Origin: Hirsutella rhossiliensis
Taxonomy: Eukaryota; Ascomycota; Sordariomycetes; Hypocreales; Ophiocordycipitaceae
Length of the DNA stretch: 64,000 nucleotides
Assembly: GCF_020360975.1 (NCBI RefSeq)
Contig: NW_025408672.1
Span: 558,001 to 622,000 of the forward strand
Direction of reading: 5' to 3'
Within the stretch, counting starts at the first letter, position 1. Each line of letters begins with the position of its first letter. Below the pieces are notes generated by a model that saw only the letters and a list, made by a program, of their open reading frames with translations, did not search any database and was not told the DNA's origin. A program made the position numbers and the translations under genes. This document shows, piece by piece, positions 35,257 through 46,935 of the stretch.

Positions 35257-37957
35257 ATGAAGATGCTCTGGCTATTTCTCGCCGTTTTCTCAGTACTCCT
35301 GAAGTCTACCGAAACTCGGAGTCTTGGCCACCCAAAGGACTGCGTCACAGACCCTAAGTCTGGCCAGGAGATAATCAACCCCGAAGTTATCTCTCAAGGG
35401 GTGGATGGAGAGTCGAGCTCAATTTACAAGAGAGATGGCGCCGTTTGCCTTAGAAGTCGGGACGCCGACGATGATGACGAAGATGAGACCGGTGTCGCAG
35501 ACACCGGCAAACGCCCACCCAAACCCGAACGGACTCAGAGAAGCGGCGTTGGTCTCCTAAATTGGGGACAAGGGTAATCAACTCCCACCAATGTCAATCT
35601 CGTCAGAGATCCAATCATCGTTCTGACTTTGAACTAGTTATAATACGTTTTTGGGTAAAGGAGTGATGCCTGACGCCGTGATCTTGCGCGACGGAAAGAA
35701 GAAAAGGAATCTACCTGCGGCACTTGGCCAAGAGCTGCTTAACCAAACCACGACATTGAAGTTTAACTTTACGGCACCTAGCGCGAATTTGACCCACGTG
35801 GATCCGACATCTTATTTCATCCCACCTGACGCAGACACGATTATTGACGAAGCCCTCGCCGATCTAGACATGGCTGAACAAAACGTGGCGGAACAAAACA
35901 TACATGCTCGGGCCGCTGACCAGCAGGACTGCACTGGTAGTCTAAAAGCATACTACAAGCTCACAGAATCTTTTGAGTAAGACCCTAATTAAATGAACAA
36001 GGTCTAAGAAATGTTACGCTAACTACAGAATGCATTGCAGCAAGTATTTAAAGACCCTTGACATAAGCGCCTCGGCGACTGTATCTGGTTGGGGCCAAAG
36101 TGCATCTGTGTCAGGCAGCTATCTAGATCAGGCCGAGGTAGGTATTCCATTCAAACCATCCTTATCAGAAAATGCACTAACAATTATCCTAGCTGTCTAA
36201 GGATGGCTTAACATACGTAGCTATAATCGACGTTCAGAGACAGTCGGATTCTAACAGCGGATTCGAATTCAATAAAAAGAACTACAATGGGGCAACATTT
36301 GCTCAGGACTATGGCGATCGATGGATTCGTGGTAAGCCCCTATCTTCAACTTGACGTTAGAATTAAGTAAAAGCTCACATCACTTTTTTTAGGCTTCCAC
36401 ACGGGTGGGAAAATGATTGCTCGGCTGTCCTTTGATAGCAAAGGATCTGTTAGCAAGGATGAGTTGAAAGTACAGTAAGTTTTCCAGCCTAAAGTTGCGA
36501 AGGTACATGACTTTAATTAATGTTCCCATTCAGCGCCGAGGCTTCATTAAAGTTCTGGGGAGTTAGCGGGGATCTCAGCGCATCAGTCAAGAAGAGCATG
36601 GAAGATGTAAGTAAGCATGCTGATGTGGAGGTATCGCTATTTTATGAGGGAGATCTAGGTAGAGTTATGGGGGAGTCAGGGTCACCTGAAAAAGTTGAGT
36701 CGGTTTCTGCGGAGGGATCATTTAAGCAAGTCAAATCATGGGCCGACCAGTTTATTAACAATGCCTGCCGACACAATTACGAGTACCGGTAAGTGAGATC
36801 GCTCGTCATAAAGGTATGGATCTGACAGGTTTACTAGGCCCCTTCTCGACGAATATAGAAATGCCGACAACTTTCCCAAGGGTCAAAAGATACTTGACTA
36901 CCGCATTGCGCATCTAGTGGTAGGCACTGCTGCACAGGATGTACCTGCCTTGGAAATGTCCAAACTGACACGAAATGTAGTCTTACAAAGTTTTAAGGGA
37001 ACTCGTCCGAATCTCGGAAATGTCGCAGTATCTGCAACGTCGTAAGATGCCTAGCGCCCCTATCTATCTAACCCAAACATGGTTGAAGTTTCTAATATCA
37101 TATAATAGTCGAATTGCATGAGGACGAGCTAAAAGACGACATTGAGTTTGCCAGTCTTGAGATGGTAGAAGCAAGTAAGAATTGGGTATGTTTACACTTC
37201 ACTACAAAAACACAACTGTTGAAATCATCACTAACATGCATCTGATGGTAGGTTGACTCTAATGCCGAGAAGCCGGAGAGTGCTATACAGACGGGAAGGG
37301 ACCTCATCAAAAAATTTAGAACGGATTTTTATGATAAGTACGAAAATCTTATGCGCCACGACGTCTATATATCTGGTGTGGAGGTAAGAGTATTTCCGCA
37401 TGACAAATTCACTCGTTGCTAATACTATGACAGGTGATATACGGCGACCAACCACCAGCGACTCGGGTCCTCGAGATCTTACATCACATCGAGGATATTA
37501 ATCATAACATGGGTGGAGAGTAAGTTCCAGCTAGTCCTTGCCCGTTCCCCGATGTTGATGCTTAATACTTCTACCTAGGTTTGTTTGGCTTGTTCCAATC
37601 TATACCGCGCGTCGCGATGAAGCTTGCACTTCTTTTAAGGTAATCATCCAGGACGGGGGACTTGCCGGGTTCAAAGATCTCTCAAAGGGTGCAGGAGGCA
37701 AGAACCGGTATCTCCAGTGCGAAAAGACTCCATCGGAAGACAAAATCCGACGATTGGCGCTGGTTCGAGGACTTGAAAACGCTCAGGATTATCTCGATGA
37801 ACTTGACCATGGCTTCCGGGGCAAAACGGAAAATATAAACGAGGGGCGTGGGGATTCGAACGATATATTGCATCTTCTGTGGGCATTTGATGGCAAACGA
37901 GACGAAGCTTCAAAAAAGGACGTGCGGGATTTCTATAACGTGCCGGTGGTAAATTAG
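35257..37957 (+). CDS. Secreted multi-exon protein with MACPF/perforin-like signature
   Basis: Eleven exons are inferred: 35257-35573, 35638-35976, 36029-36137, 36193-36331, 36393-36474, 36534-36788, 36838-37041, 37109-37185, 37252-37383, 37434-37519 and 37579-37957, about 700 aa. All junctions close in phase with canonical GT..AG introns of 49-67 nt, except exon 7 to 8, where the phases differ by one. That is either a frameshift or a mis-modelled junction. The N-terminus MLWLFLAVFSVLL is a signal peptide, followed by an acidic linker (DADDDDEDETG). Around exons 4-6 is a Ser/Lys-rich beta-type region containing YGDRWIRGFHTGG. This fits the MACPF pattern (Tyr-Gly, aromatic, two glycines seven residues on) and resembles a fungal family with a YGDxFxxGFxxGG core. 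The C-terminal third is unassigned. A pore-forming or membrane-binding role is inference only. Confidence 0.6.
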
Positions 37958-38194
37958 CTATAGCCTTGCAGGCCACAGCGCAACTGGCTGGCAAAGCCTT
38001 TTTACTTACGCATAATGAGCCGCACATTTCCGTGCGTTCGTTTTGCTTACCCTTTGTTCTTTAGATAATTTTGCAGTAATTAGCTCATGCTATCTTCGAC
38101 CCTTATTAAGGCGAAATGATTTATCTAACAGGCTCTTAACGTGGCAGCGGGGAGTTGATTTTGTCCTCTAAGTTTAGTAAATAGTAATGCCTAG

Positions 38195-39398
38195 GGTCTA
38201 GAATTTTACTATAATAACGGAGTTTTATTATTATTTATTTATTACTTATATATAGCCTCTAGGGCTATAGCGAGGCTTATAGAGGCAAGGCCTTTATAAG
38301 TAGTCCTAGCTAGCTATATAACTTTAAGAAGCCTATAACTAATTAAGGAAGGGGTTTTATAAGGAAATATAAAGGTAATATAAGAGAGGTTAATTTAGTT
38401 AGTCCCTTACTAGTTCTTTTACTCTTAATAGCTTTTTAAGGCTTATAGGTTACTCCTTTATGAACTATATAGCTATACTTATCTTAGTTATTACTAGGAA
38501 GGCTAGAAGGGCTTTCTTTTTAAGCGGCGAGCTATAAAGAAAAGCTTAGCTAAGGGTTTTCTATAGTCTTAAAAGAAGGGCCTTATAAAAGTCCCTTCTC
38601 TCTTCCTTATAGTTAGGGCACCTTAGTATAAGATGCTTTACTATATACCTTTCTTACTTATAGCGGTAGGTATCGAGGCTAACCTTATTAGCCTTCTTTA
38701 AAAAAGATAGTAAGAAGCTAGCCTTAAAGAGAAGCTAAAAATAAGCTAATAAAACCGGTCTAGGCCCTATAAGCTCTTTTTCTAAGCTAAGGGCTAAGTA
38801 TAGGCCCTTTTAAATAAAGGTATAGTATCTACCTAAGCCCTTAGCCCTAGAGCTTTTAGCTACTTAATTAGCTTATAGACCCTTTTATAGGTCCTTAGTT
38901 ACTTATTAAGTTTTTCTTTATAGGTAGCTAATAAAGACTATTAAGGTTTATTTAAAAGGGGCCCCCTTAAGCCTTTCTTAGCTAGCTAGTTAGCTAATTT
39001 ATTACTAAAGATCTCTTAATAGCTAAGGTACTAATATCGCTATATATTATAGTAAGCTACTAAGCTAGCTAGTAGGCTTTAATATATAGCTAAGTTAAAA
39101 TAACCCTTAACCTTCTTAATAGTAGCTTAGTAATCGATAAAAATATAAGCCTTTATAGGAGGGTTAAAAGGGCTAGGGCGTAAGGCCCTAATAGGCCCTT
39201 ACTAGCTAGGCCTACTACCTATAACTATAGGAAGGCAGACTAAAAGGTCTTCTTAGACTACTTAGCTAAGAAGGAATAAGACCTCCTTATAGCTATAAAG
39301 AGGGTAAAAAAAACGACTTTAAAGGGATAGCTTCCCTTTTAATAAGAACCCTTATAGAGGCCTTAAACGTAGCGATACTAAAAAAGAGGCCCTATCTT
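38195..39398 (-). mobile_element. RIP-saturated 3' part of a LINE (minus)
   Basis: Read on the minus strand, allowing TAG/TAA for former TGG/CAG/CAA codons, this matches the RNase H region and 3' end of the plus-strand LINE at 39,974-44,900 (for example a KAYIFID-type RNase H start near 39,150 and GLGRYYTF near 38,830). CA and TG dinucleotides disappear abruptly at about 38,195. Confidence 0.65.
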
Positions 39399-39967
39399 TA
39401 AGAGTCTAGGCGTTGCCTAGATAGTTAATAAGTATATAGTTAATAAGTATAGTTAATTAATAAGCTAGGTAGCTTAGTTAATTCGTTACCTTTTATCGCG
39501 TGCGTATAATATATCGTACGTAGTAGAGGGGGGGTAGTAGCGCGACTATAGCCTATGCCCTCTTAGGTCTACTCTATAATATATTAACTAAGCTACCTAC
39601 TAGTCGTAGGTTTAAGTCCCCGTGCGTAAGGCTAGATAAGCGCGTATATATACGGGCGCTATAGCTTAAAAGCGTATATATAGCGTAGGCAGCAAGGGAT
39701 CTTAACCTAGGCTAATAGGTAGTACGGCACCTAGGGGTAATAGCCTATTAACTAAGGGGAGAAAGCGCGGGAAGAAACTATATATAAGAGTCTAGGCGTT
39801 GCCTAGATAGTTAATAAGTATATAGTTAATAAGTATAGTTAATTAATAAGCCGGGCAGCTTAGTTAATTCGTTACCTTTTATCGCATATATATAACACGT
39901 TATATATAGTAGAGGGGGGGTAGTAGCGCGACTATAGCCTATACCCTCTTAGGTCTACTCTATAATA
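39399..39967. mobile_element. Miniature LTR-pair element (TRIM-like), RIPped
   Basis: Two direct repeats of 183 bp each (39399-39581 and 39785-39967) flank only 203 bp of internal sequence. Both start TAAGAGTCTAGGCGTTGCC and end CTCTATAATA, which fits TG..CA ends after RIP. The internal part begins close to a tRNA T-arm-like phrase (GTAGGTTTAAGTCCC, about 39606), which could be a primer-binding-site or tRNA-derived remnant. I see no clear target duplication. No coding capacity. Confidence 0.6.
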
Positions 39968-39973
39968 CTATAT

Positions 39974-42900
39974 AGGATCTAAGCCCTAGTAAACTAACGA
40001 GCTAACCTCCCTTTAAAAAGCCCTAAGCTTAGCTTAATAGGCGTATAGGCTAACCTAGGATAAAGAAAGCTAAAAGAGCTTTATAAAGGCCTAAAATAGC
40101 TTTAAGTATACTATTAAGGCTACTAAAAAGTAATACTAAGAGAGCTTCCTAATAAAAGTAGTAAGAAAGGATATCTTTATAGCCTTTTCTTATACTAAGG
40201 CTAAAGCTAACCTTACCCTTCCTAGTATCTCTTATATAAAAGAAGGGATAGAGGTAAAAGCTAATACCTTTATAAAAAAATATAAGGCCTTCTTAACAAC
40301 CCTTTTTCTAACCCTAGACCTTAGCCCTAGCCCCCTTCCTAGCCCCCCCTAAAGCCTAGAAAAAGAAGAGCCTCCGGGCTATATAAGTAGTAAGGGCATA
40401 GCTAAGTAAGACTAGCTAGAGCTTAAGGACCTTAAGATTAAGAGGGCTATTTTTAGCTCTTTTAATAAAAAAGCCCTTAGCCTAAACTCCCTTAGCTTCC
40501 TCCTTATCTATTACGCTTATAAGGCTATTCTTACGGTCTTTAAAAGGGCCTATAAAGCCTTATTTAACTAAGGATACTACCTTAAGGTATAGAAGGTATT
40601 ATAGAGTAGGTAGAGGTATAGGCTTAGGTACGGTCTATTAAAAGAAGGTTAATAATCTATAAAAGGGAAAAGGAAAAATAGTATAGGCTTAGCCTATATA
40701 GGCATAGAGGCCGCTTATATATAGACTTAGCTTAGACCTTAGTCTAGGCCTATATAAGGTAAAAGCCCTTATATTATACCCTTACTTAGCTTTCGAAAAA
40801 GCGCGACTTTAAATAATACTTAATACCGCGCTTAAGGGGATAGAACCCTTATATAGACTACGTACGCTTAGTCGCGGAAAAAACGTTAGTAATTAATATA
40901 TAATATCCTCTTAAGTAAGCTTCTTAGATAGAATATATTATTAGTAAGGGCCGCGCCTTAAAAGTTAGACTTTAGTACTTATAGTTAAGAGGTAAAGGTA
41001 TATAAAATAGCGTATAGCTAGCTTTAGTAAGCTTATAGTATCCCGCCCCCTTTATATTAGCGTATAGTAATAGCTCTTAGTACTATAATATAGGGGACGG
41101 TACTTTAATATATAAGGCTCTACTCCCTTTTATATAGGGCTATATAAGTACTCCCTTTCGCTATAGTTATATTATATTAATAGCCTTCTTATATCTTAGC
41201 CGCCCTTTTAGTCGCTATAGGTATACGTCCTATTTATATAGTAGCTACGACTATATACGAGGGAACGCTAATAAAGCCTATAGAGGCGTTACTAAGATTA
41301 CTTATTACTAAAGTCGCTATTATTAAACCTAACCTCCTTTCTATCTTAGCGCGTACGCCCCTCTACTACTTAGAGTACGTTTACCTATGCCTCCTAGCGC
41401 GGGTACTTTAAAAACTAATAGGATTTACTACTATAGCCTATATAGCGACCCTTTTATTACTACCTCTTTTTATCCTTAGTCCTTAAAGTAAAGATAGAGA
41501 TATTTATAATATTACTAGCGTTATGCTCTTCTTATACTATAAAAGGAGATAAAAAAAGAAACTTATTACTACTAAGCTTATAAAAAAGGCTAACGAGATC
41601 GGTATATATATTTAGTAGTATAGACCTTTCGCTTAAATAAGTATATTAATTTATATTTAAGCTTATAATAAGGTAATTATACTTTACTACGTTAAGCTAG
41701 CTATATATATTTACTTAATATAGTACTTTTTTAAACTATATAAGGTAAGCTAGAATTACTTTACTTTACTTTTAATAGAGCGTTATAAGCTCTTAGCTTA
41801 CTAACTAAGCTACGTTAAGTTTATTATAATTAGTATAGAGCTTTATAAGGAGGTTAGCTAGTCTATTTATACTAGTACGCGTAAATAGTAAAAGATTCCT
41901 TTATAGGTATAGGGATAAGCTTATATAAAGGTAGTTAAATTAAGCGCGGATATCTCTTATTATAGCGCTATTAATATAGAGTTTTACTTTTATATAAAGT
42001 AGCTATAGCTTAAGCTTTATAGAGGAGCTATTAAACTTACTAAGGTATAATAGTACCGCTCTTAGTTATATAGAGCCTTAATATTATAAGAAGCTATTAA
42101 TTGCTTAAGTAAACTAAATATTACGTTCGCTTTAATTTTATAACTATAAGAGTATAAATATTTTATATATATATATACTAGTATAGGCGGTTTAACTAAA
42201 CTAAGTAATTAAACGTTAGCTTTAAAGGTAGCTAAAAATAGCTATTTTATATATAAGGATATAAAGAAGATAAAATAAAAGGTAGATTATACTATTATAG
42301 AGTAAGTAAAGGTATAGGCTTAGGTATAGTCTATTAAAAGAAGGTTAATAATCTATAAGAGGGAAAAGGAAGAGAAGTATAGGCTTAGCCTATATAGGTA
42401 TAAAGGCCGCTTATATATAGACTTAGCTTAGACCTTAGTCTAGGCCTATATAGGGCAAAAGCCCTTATAAAAGGAAGCTATAAGAATTATACTTTCTAAG
42501 TAAAATAAGCTAGACTATACTATCCTTAAGGCCTATAAGGTTATAAGTCTACTTAACTATTTAAGAAAGGTCCTTAAAAAGCTATATACTACTTAGCTAA
42601 GCTATTTAGCTAATATAGCTAGGCTTTTAAACCTTATATAGCTAAGGGGAAGAAAATAGCGGTTAGCTATAAATATAGCCTTCCTCCTTCTATACTATAT
42701 CTAAAAAAAGTAAGAGTTTAATAAGAAAGCTATTACTAGTACCTTCTTATTAAATATAAAGGGCGCCTTTAACTTTATATTAAAGGAATAGCTTATAAGG
42801 GTCCTAAAGGACTTAAACCTCCCTATAGCCCTTATAAGCTAAGTAGACTACTTCCTTACTAAAAGGAAGATCTAGCTAGCCTTTAAAGGGTAGGTCTAGC

Positions 42901-44900
42901 CCCTTATAAACTTAGTAATAAGGGTACCTTAAGGGTCCCTTATTAGCCTTATTTTATTCCTCTTATATATAAGGGGGATACTAGTAACTAAAGGGTATTA
43001 AATATCCTATATAAATAAATTTAGTATCTTTATAACGTCGACCTTAGCTAAGAAGAACGTTTAGTAGCTAGAAGCTATAGCTATTAACCTATTTAAATAA
43101 GCTAAGGAGTAAGGGGTCTATTTTAACCTTTTTAAGATAGAACTTATTTACTTTAATAAGTAAAGGTAGCTTATTTTAAAGGATATAATAGTAAGAGGCC
43201 TATTCTTTAAAGTAAAGCCCTTAGTATAGTAGCTAGGAGTCTTTTTTAACTTTAGGCTACTATTTAAATAATATATTAAGAAGAAGGTAGCTTTTATATA
43301 AGCTGCTTTTAAAGGACTATCCTACCTAGTCTTTATATAAAGAGGCCTATCGTTTAAAGCTTTTAAGTAGCTCTATTAAGCTTATATAACCTCTATAGTA
43401 AACTATAAGGCCTAGCTTTAGTATAAGGGGCCTAAGACCCTTAAGAGCCTTATAAAGCCCTTTAAAAGGCTTTAAAACTAAGCTCTTTTAAAGGTCTTAA
43501 GGGCCTTTAAAAGATCCCTTATTAAGGCCTTAGAAGCTAAAGCGGCCCTACCGCTACTAAAGGTATAATTTAAAAGGGCGTGCTTCTTTTATACCCTTTA
43601 GACCCTATAATTCCTACTTAGTTATCTTATAAGGTAAGCATATAACCTAGCTATATAGGATAACCTCGCTAACTTAAGCTCCGATCTAAGGGCCTTAAGC
43701 TATATTAAGCCCTATATATAGCTCTTTTACCTTCTTAAAGGCTTAGTAGCTATTATAGGACCTAATTATAACTTAAAAAGAAGGAAAGCTAGCTAGGAGC
43801 CCTTATAAGCCTTAGAGCCTAAGGCCTTTATTATAATAATAAAGGCCCTTAAGCCCTTAGCTAGCTTAAAAGACTTTAGCCTATAGCCCTTAGCTTTCTA
43901 TATTAATAGCTTTAAGGGGTGCTTTAAAGGATCCCTTATAAAAACTAATACTTACTCTTTTTATAAAATAAGCTTAGAAAATAGGCTTATTAAAGTATAT
44001 TATAAGAACCTAAGACCCTTAATCGAAGTAGCTAATATAAAGCTATTTATAATACTAAGGGTCTTAAAGGACCTAGCTAAGAGGCCTTAACCCTTAAGGC
44101 CTAGCCCTTTTAACCCCCTTATAGAGGCTTATATCTTTATAGATAGCTAAACCGCTATAAAAAAGGTTATAGGCTTCTTAGACCTAGCTATATATATTAA
44201 AAAGCTCTTAGCTAGCTTAAAAGCCTTTTATAATATATAGCTATATTAATACCTTAGCTACCTAGGGATTTTTAGTAATAAGCTAGCCGACTAGCTAGCT
44301 AAGAAAAGCTTAGAAGCCCTTACTTAAGGGACCCCTTTAGTCTTTATTAGCTACTTATAAAGAAAGGTTTAGTAAGCTATTAAAGACTATTAAAAGGGCT
44401 TTTAAGCTACTAAGGCAACTAAAGGCCTTAGGGCTAAGGGCCTAGGTAAGTACTATATATTTATTTAAAAGACCCCTTACTTAGCCCCTAGCCTAGAAAA
44501 GGACCTTATAAAAAGGCCTAGGCTAACCCTCTTAGCCTTTTACTAGCTCCTCTTTAAAGCTAGCTTTTAATTTTCCTTCTTAAAAAGGACTAATAAGGTA
44601 AACTAAGAAAACTACTACTATAGCTAAGGAAGGTATATAGCTAAACACCTTATTTTAAGGTGCCTAAACTATAGGAGGGAAAGAGAAGTCCTTTACTAAG
44701 CCTTTAAGAGATAAAAGAGGGCCCTTAGCCTACTTCTTCTTTATAGCTCTAAGGAAGGAAGGAAAGCCCTTTTAACCTTCTTAGCTAAAATAAAGATAAG
44801 AACGGCTAAGTAGCTTAAGAAGGAGTAACCTAGGGGCCCTAAGGCCCTTAAAAGGGAAAAATACCGTATAAGAGGAACTAAACTAACCTTTCCTTTATCT
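39974..44900 (+). mobile_element. RIPped Tad1-like LINE, 5'-truncated, interrupted
   Basis: Translation with RIP stops read through shows a non-LTR reverse transcriptase. It contains an AYKAI..FKRAYKALF segment (about 40,510), PISLLNCLGK-like sequence (about 42,540), YQ-type fingers to palm, then RNase H (about 44,130, IFID) and a terminal Cys/His cluster (about 44,610) like the end of Tad1-clade LINEs. The sequence starts mid-protein, so the copy is 5'-truncated. It is split by a 1.87-kb LTR-pair element at 40597-42469; deleting that element restores the frame (K-V-W-K-E-A). No CA/TG remain over long stretches. Confidence 0.7.
40597..42469. mobile_element. Small LTR-pair element nested in the LINE
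   Basis: Direct repeats of 177 bp (40597-40773 and 42293-42469) start TATTATAGAGTA and end GCCCTTATA, which are TG..CA termini after RIP. The 5-bp flanks are GAAGG and AAAGG, a near-perfect target duplication. The internal 1.5 kb shows no recognisable pol gene, so this is a non-autonomous or decayed element. Both repeats and the host LINE are RIPped. Confidence 0.7.
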
Positions 44901-45224
44901 TTACCTTTATAGCTACCTTTTCCTTAATTAGTTATAAGCCCCTAGGCTCTATAGCTAGCTAGGACTACTAATAAGGGCCTAGGCCCTTATTAGCCTTACT
45001 ATAGCCCTAAAGGCTATATATAAGTAAAAAATAAAAAGGGCTAGGGCTAAGGCCTAAGGGTTTAGGCCTTCTAGCTAAGTCTTTTAATAGGTCTATAAGA
45101 AAAAAAGACTTAAAGGATTTAACCTTTTTAAGAGGCTATAAGAAAAGATTTAATAGTCTCTTAAAAAGGACTTTTCTTTATAAAAAAAGATAGATAAGAT
45201 TTAAGTTACTAGGAAATAATAGCT

Positions 45225-46935
45225 AATACTACTTTTTTATATTATTACTTATATATAGCCTTAAAAGCTATATCGAGGCTAATAAGGGCCTAGGCCCTTA
45301 TTAATAGTCTTAGCTAGCTATAAAGCTTAGGGGCTTATAACTAATTAAGGAAAGGGTAGCTCTTATATAGTATTTTTCCCCTTTAAGGGCCCTAGGGCCC
45401 TTAGGTTACTCCTTCTTAAGCTACTTAGCTATTCTTATCTTTATTTTAGCTAAGAAGGTTAAAAGGGCTTCCCTTCCTTCCTTAGAGCTATAGAGAAAAG
45501 GTAGGTATAAGGAACGGTGTTCCTACTATAAATAAAGCAGCTATAATATACTCTCCCGATTATATAAGCTAATAAGTAGTATATTAATTATAGATAAAAT
45601 CCTATCCTATAGAGTAAGAATCGCTCGTTATTTTATATGTTATTATATATTAAACGGGTTGCCGGTTATCGTATAATCGGGAATCGAAGGAATAGAGCTA
45701 GCCTAGAATACTAGCTAAGACCTCTTAAGACCTCTTAAGAACACCGGCATAACCAACCTCCTTTAAATATAAATATTAGTAAAACTAAGACACTTCTAGA
45801 TATACTCGAGGTATTACGGAATTCCTTAGTCTTAGGGCTATATAGCAGCCTAAATTTAGTCCCGAAAGGTTCTTTCGTTTAGCTATAATTATCTATATAA
45901 GATAGTATATCCGCTAGTAGATAGAAAAAAAATTATTAACTTTAATACCTCTTTTATATACTAATATATTACTAATAAATTCTATTAAAAATCCCACCTT
46001 ATACCCCTTCTTCTCCTCTATTATATAGTCTTATATAATTCCTTAATTTCCTAAAATTCCGCTTTTGCTTATATACCTTAAGAGTAAGCTAAGAGCCTCC
46101 TTTTATTTCTTAAAAGCCTAATAAAGGACCTCTCTTTCCCTCCTATAGTTTAGGTACCTTAAGATAAGGTGCCTAGCTATATACCTTCCTTAGCTATAGC
46201 GGTAATTATCTTAGTTTACCTTATTAGTCTTTTTTAAGAAGGAAAATAAAAAGCTAGCCTTAAAAAGGAGCTAGTAAAAAGCTAAAATAATTAGCTTAGG
46301 CCTAGGCCTCCTTATAAGGTCCTTTTCTAGGCTAAAGGCTAAGTATAGGGTCTTTTAAATAAATATATAGTACTTACTTAAGTCCTTAGCCTTAAGGCCT
46401 TTAACTAACTTAGTAGCTTAAAGGCCCTTTTAGTAGTCCTTAGTAGCTTATTAGACCTTTCTTTATAAGTAGCTAATAAAAACTAAAGGGGTCCCTTAAG
46501 TAAGGGCCCTTAAGCCTTTCTTAGCTAGCTAGTTAGCTAGCTTATTACTAAAGATCCTTAGGTAGCTAAGGTACTAATATAGCTATATATTATAAAAGGC
46601 TTCTAAGCTAAATAAGAGCCTTTTAATATATATAGCTAGGTCTAAGAAACCTATAACCTTCTTTATAGTAGCTTAGCTATCTATAAAGGTATAAGCTTTT
46701 ATAAGGGGGTTAAAGGGGTTAAGCTTTAAGGGCTAAGGCCTCTTAGCTAGGTCTTTTAAGACCCTTAGTATCTTAAATAGCTTTATATTAGCTACTTTAA
46801 TTAAGAGCCTTAGGTTCTTATAGTATACTTTAATAGGCTTATATTCTAAGCTTATTTTATAAAAGAAGTAAGCGTTAGTCTTTATAAAGGACCCCTTAAG
46901 GCACCCTATAAAGCTATTAATATAAAAGGCTAAGG
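45225..46935 (-). mobile_element. RIPped LINE 3' fragment (minus), interrupted
   Basis: Reverse-complement match to the 3' third of the LINE at 39,974-44,900 (RNase H to tail), placed tail-to-tail with it so the two form a large inverted repeat around 44,900-45,225. It is split by about 570 bp of different sequence at 45,500-46,080. Confidence 0.6.
45500..46080. mobile_element. Insertion of unknown type within LINE fragment
   Basis: Interrupts the LINE match between the GAGCTATAGAGAAAAG and GTAAGCTAAGAGCC phrases. It keeps more CA and TG than its surroundings, contains the palindrome GGAACGGTGTTCC, and carries a tandem AGACCTCTTA duplication. No coding frame. A solo LTR is likely, but no clean ends or target duplication could be fixed. 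Confidence 0.4.

Noticed and set aside
39601..39630. tRNA gene at the T-arm-like phrase
   Set aside because: No matching acceptor, D-arm or anticodon arm could be folded around it.
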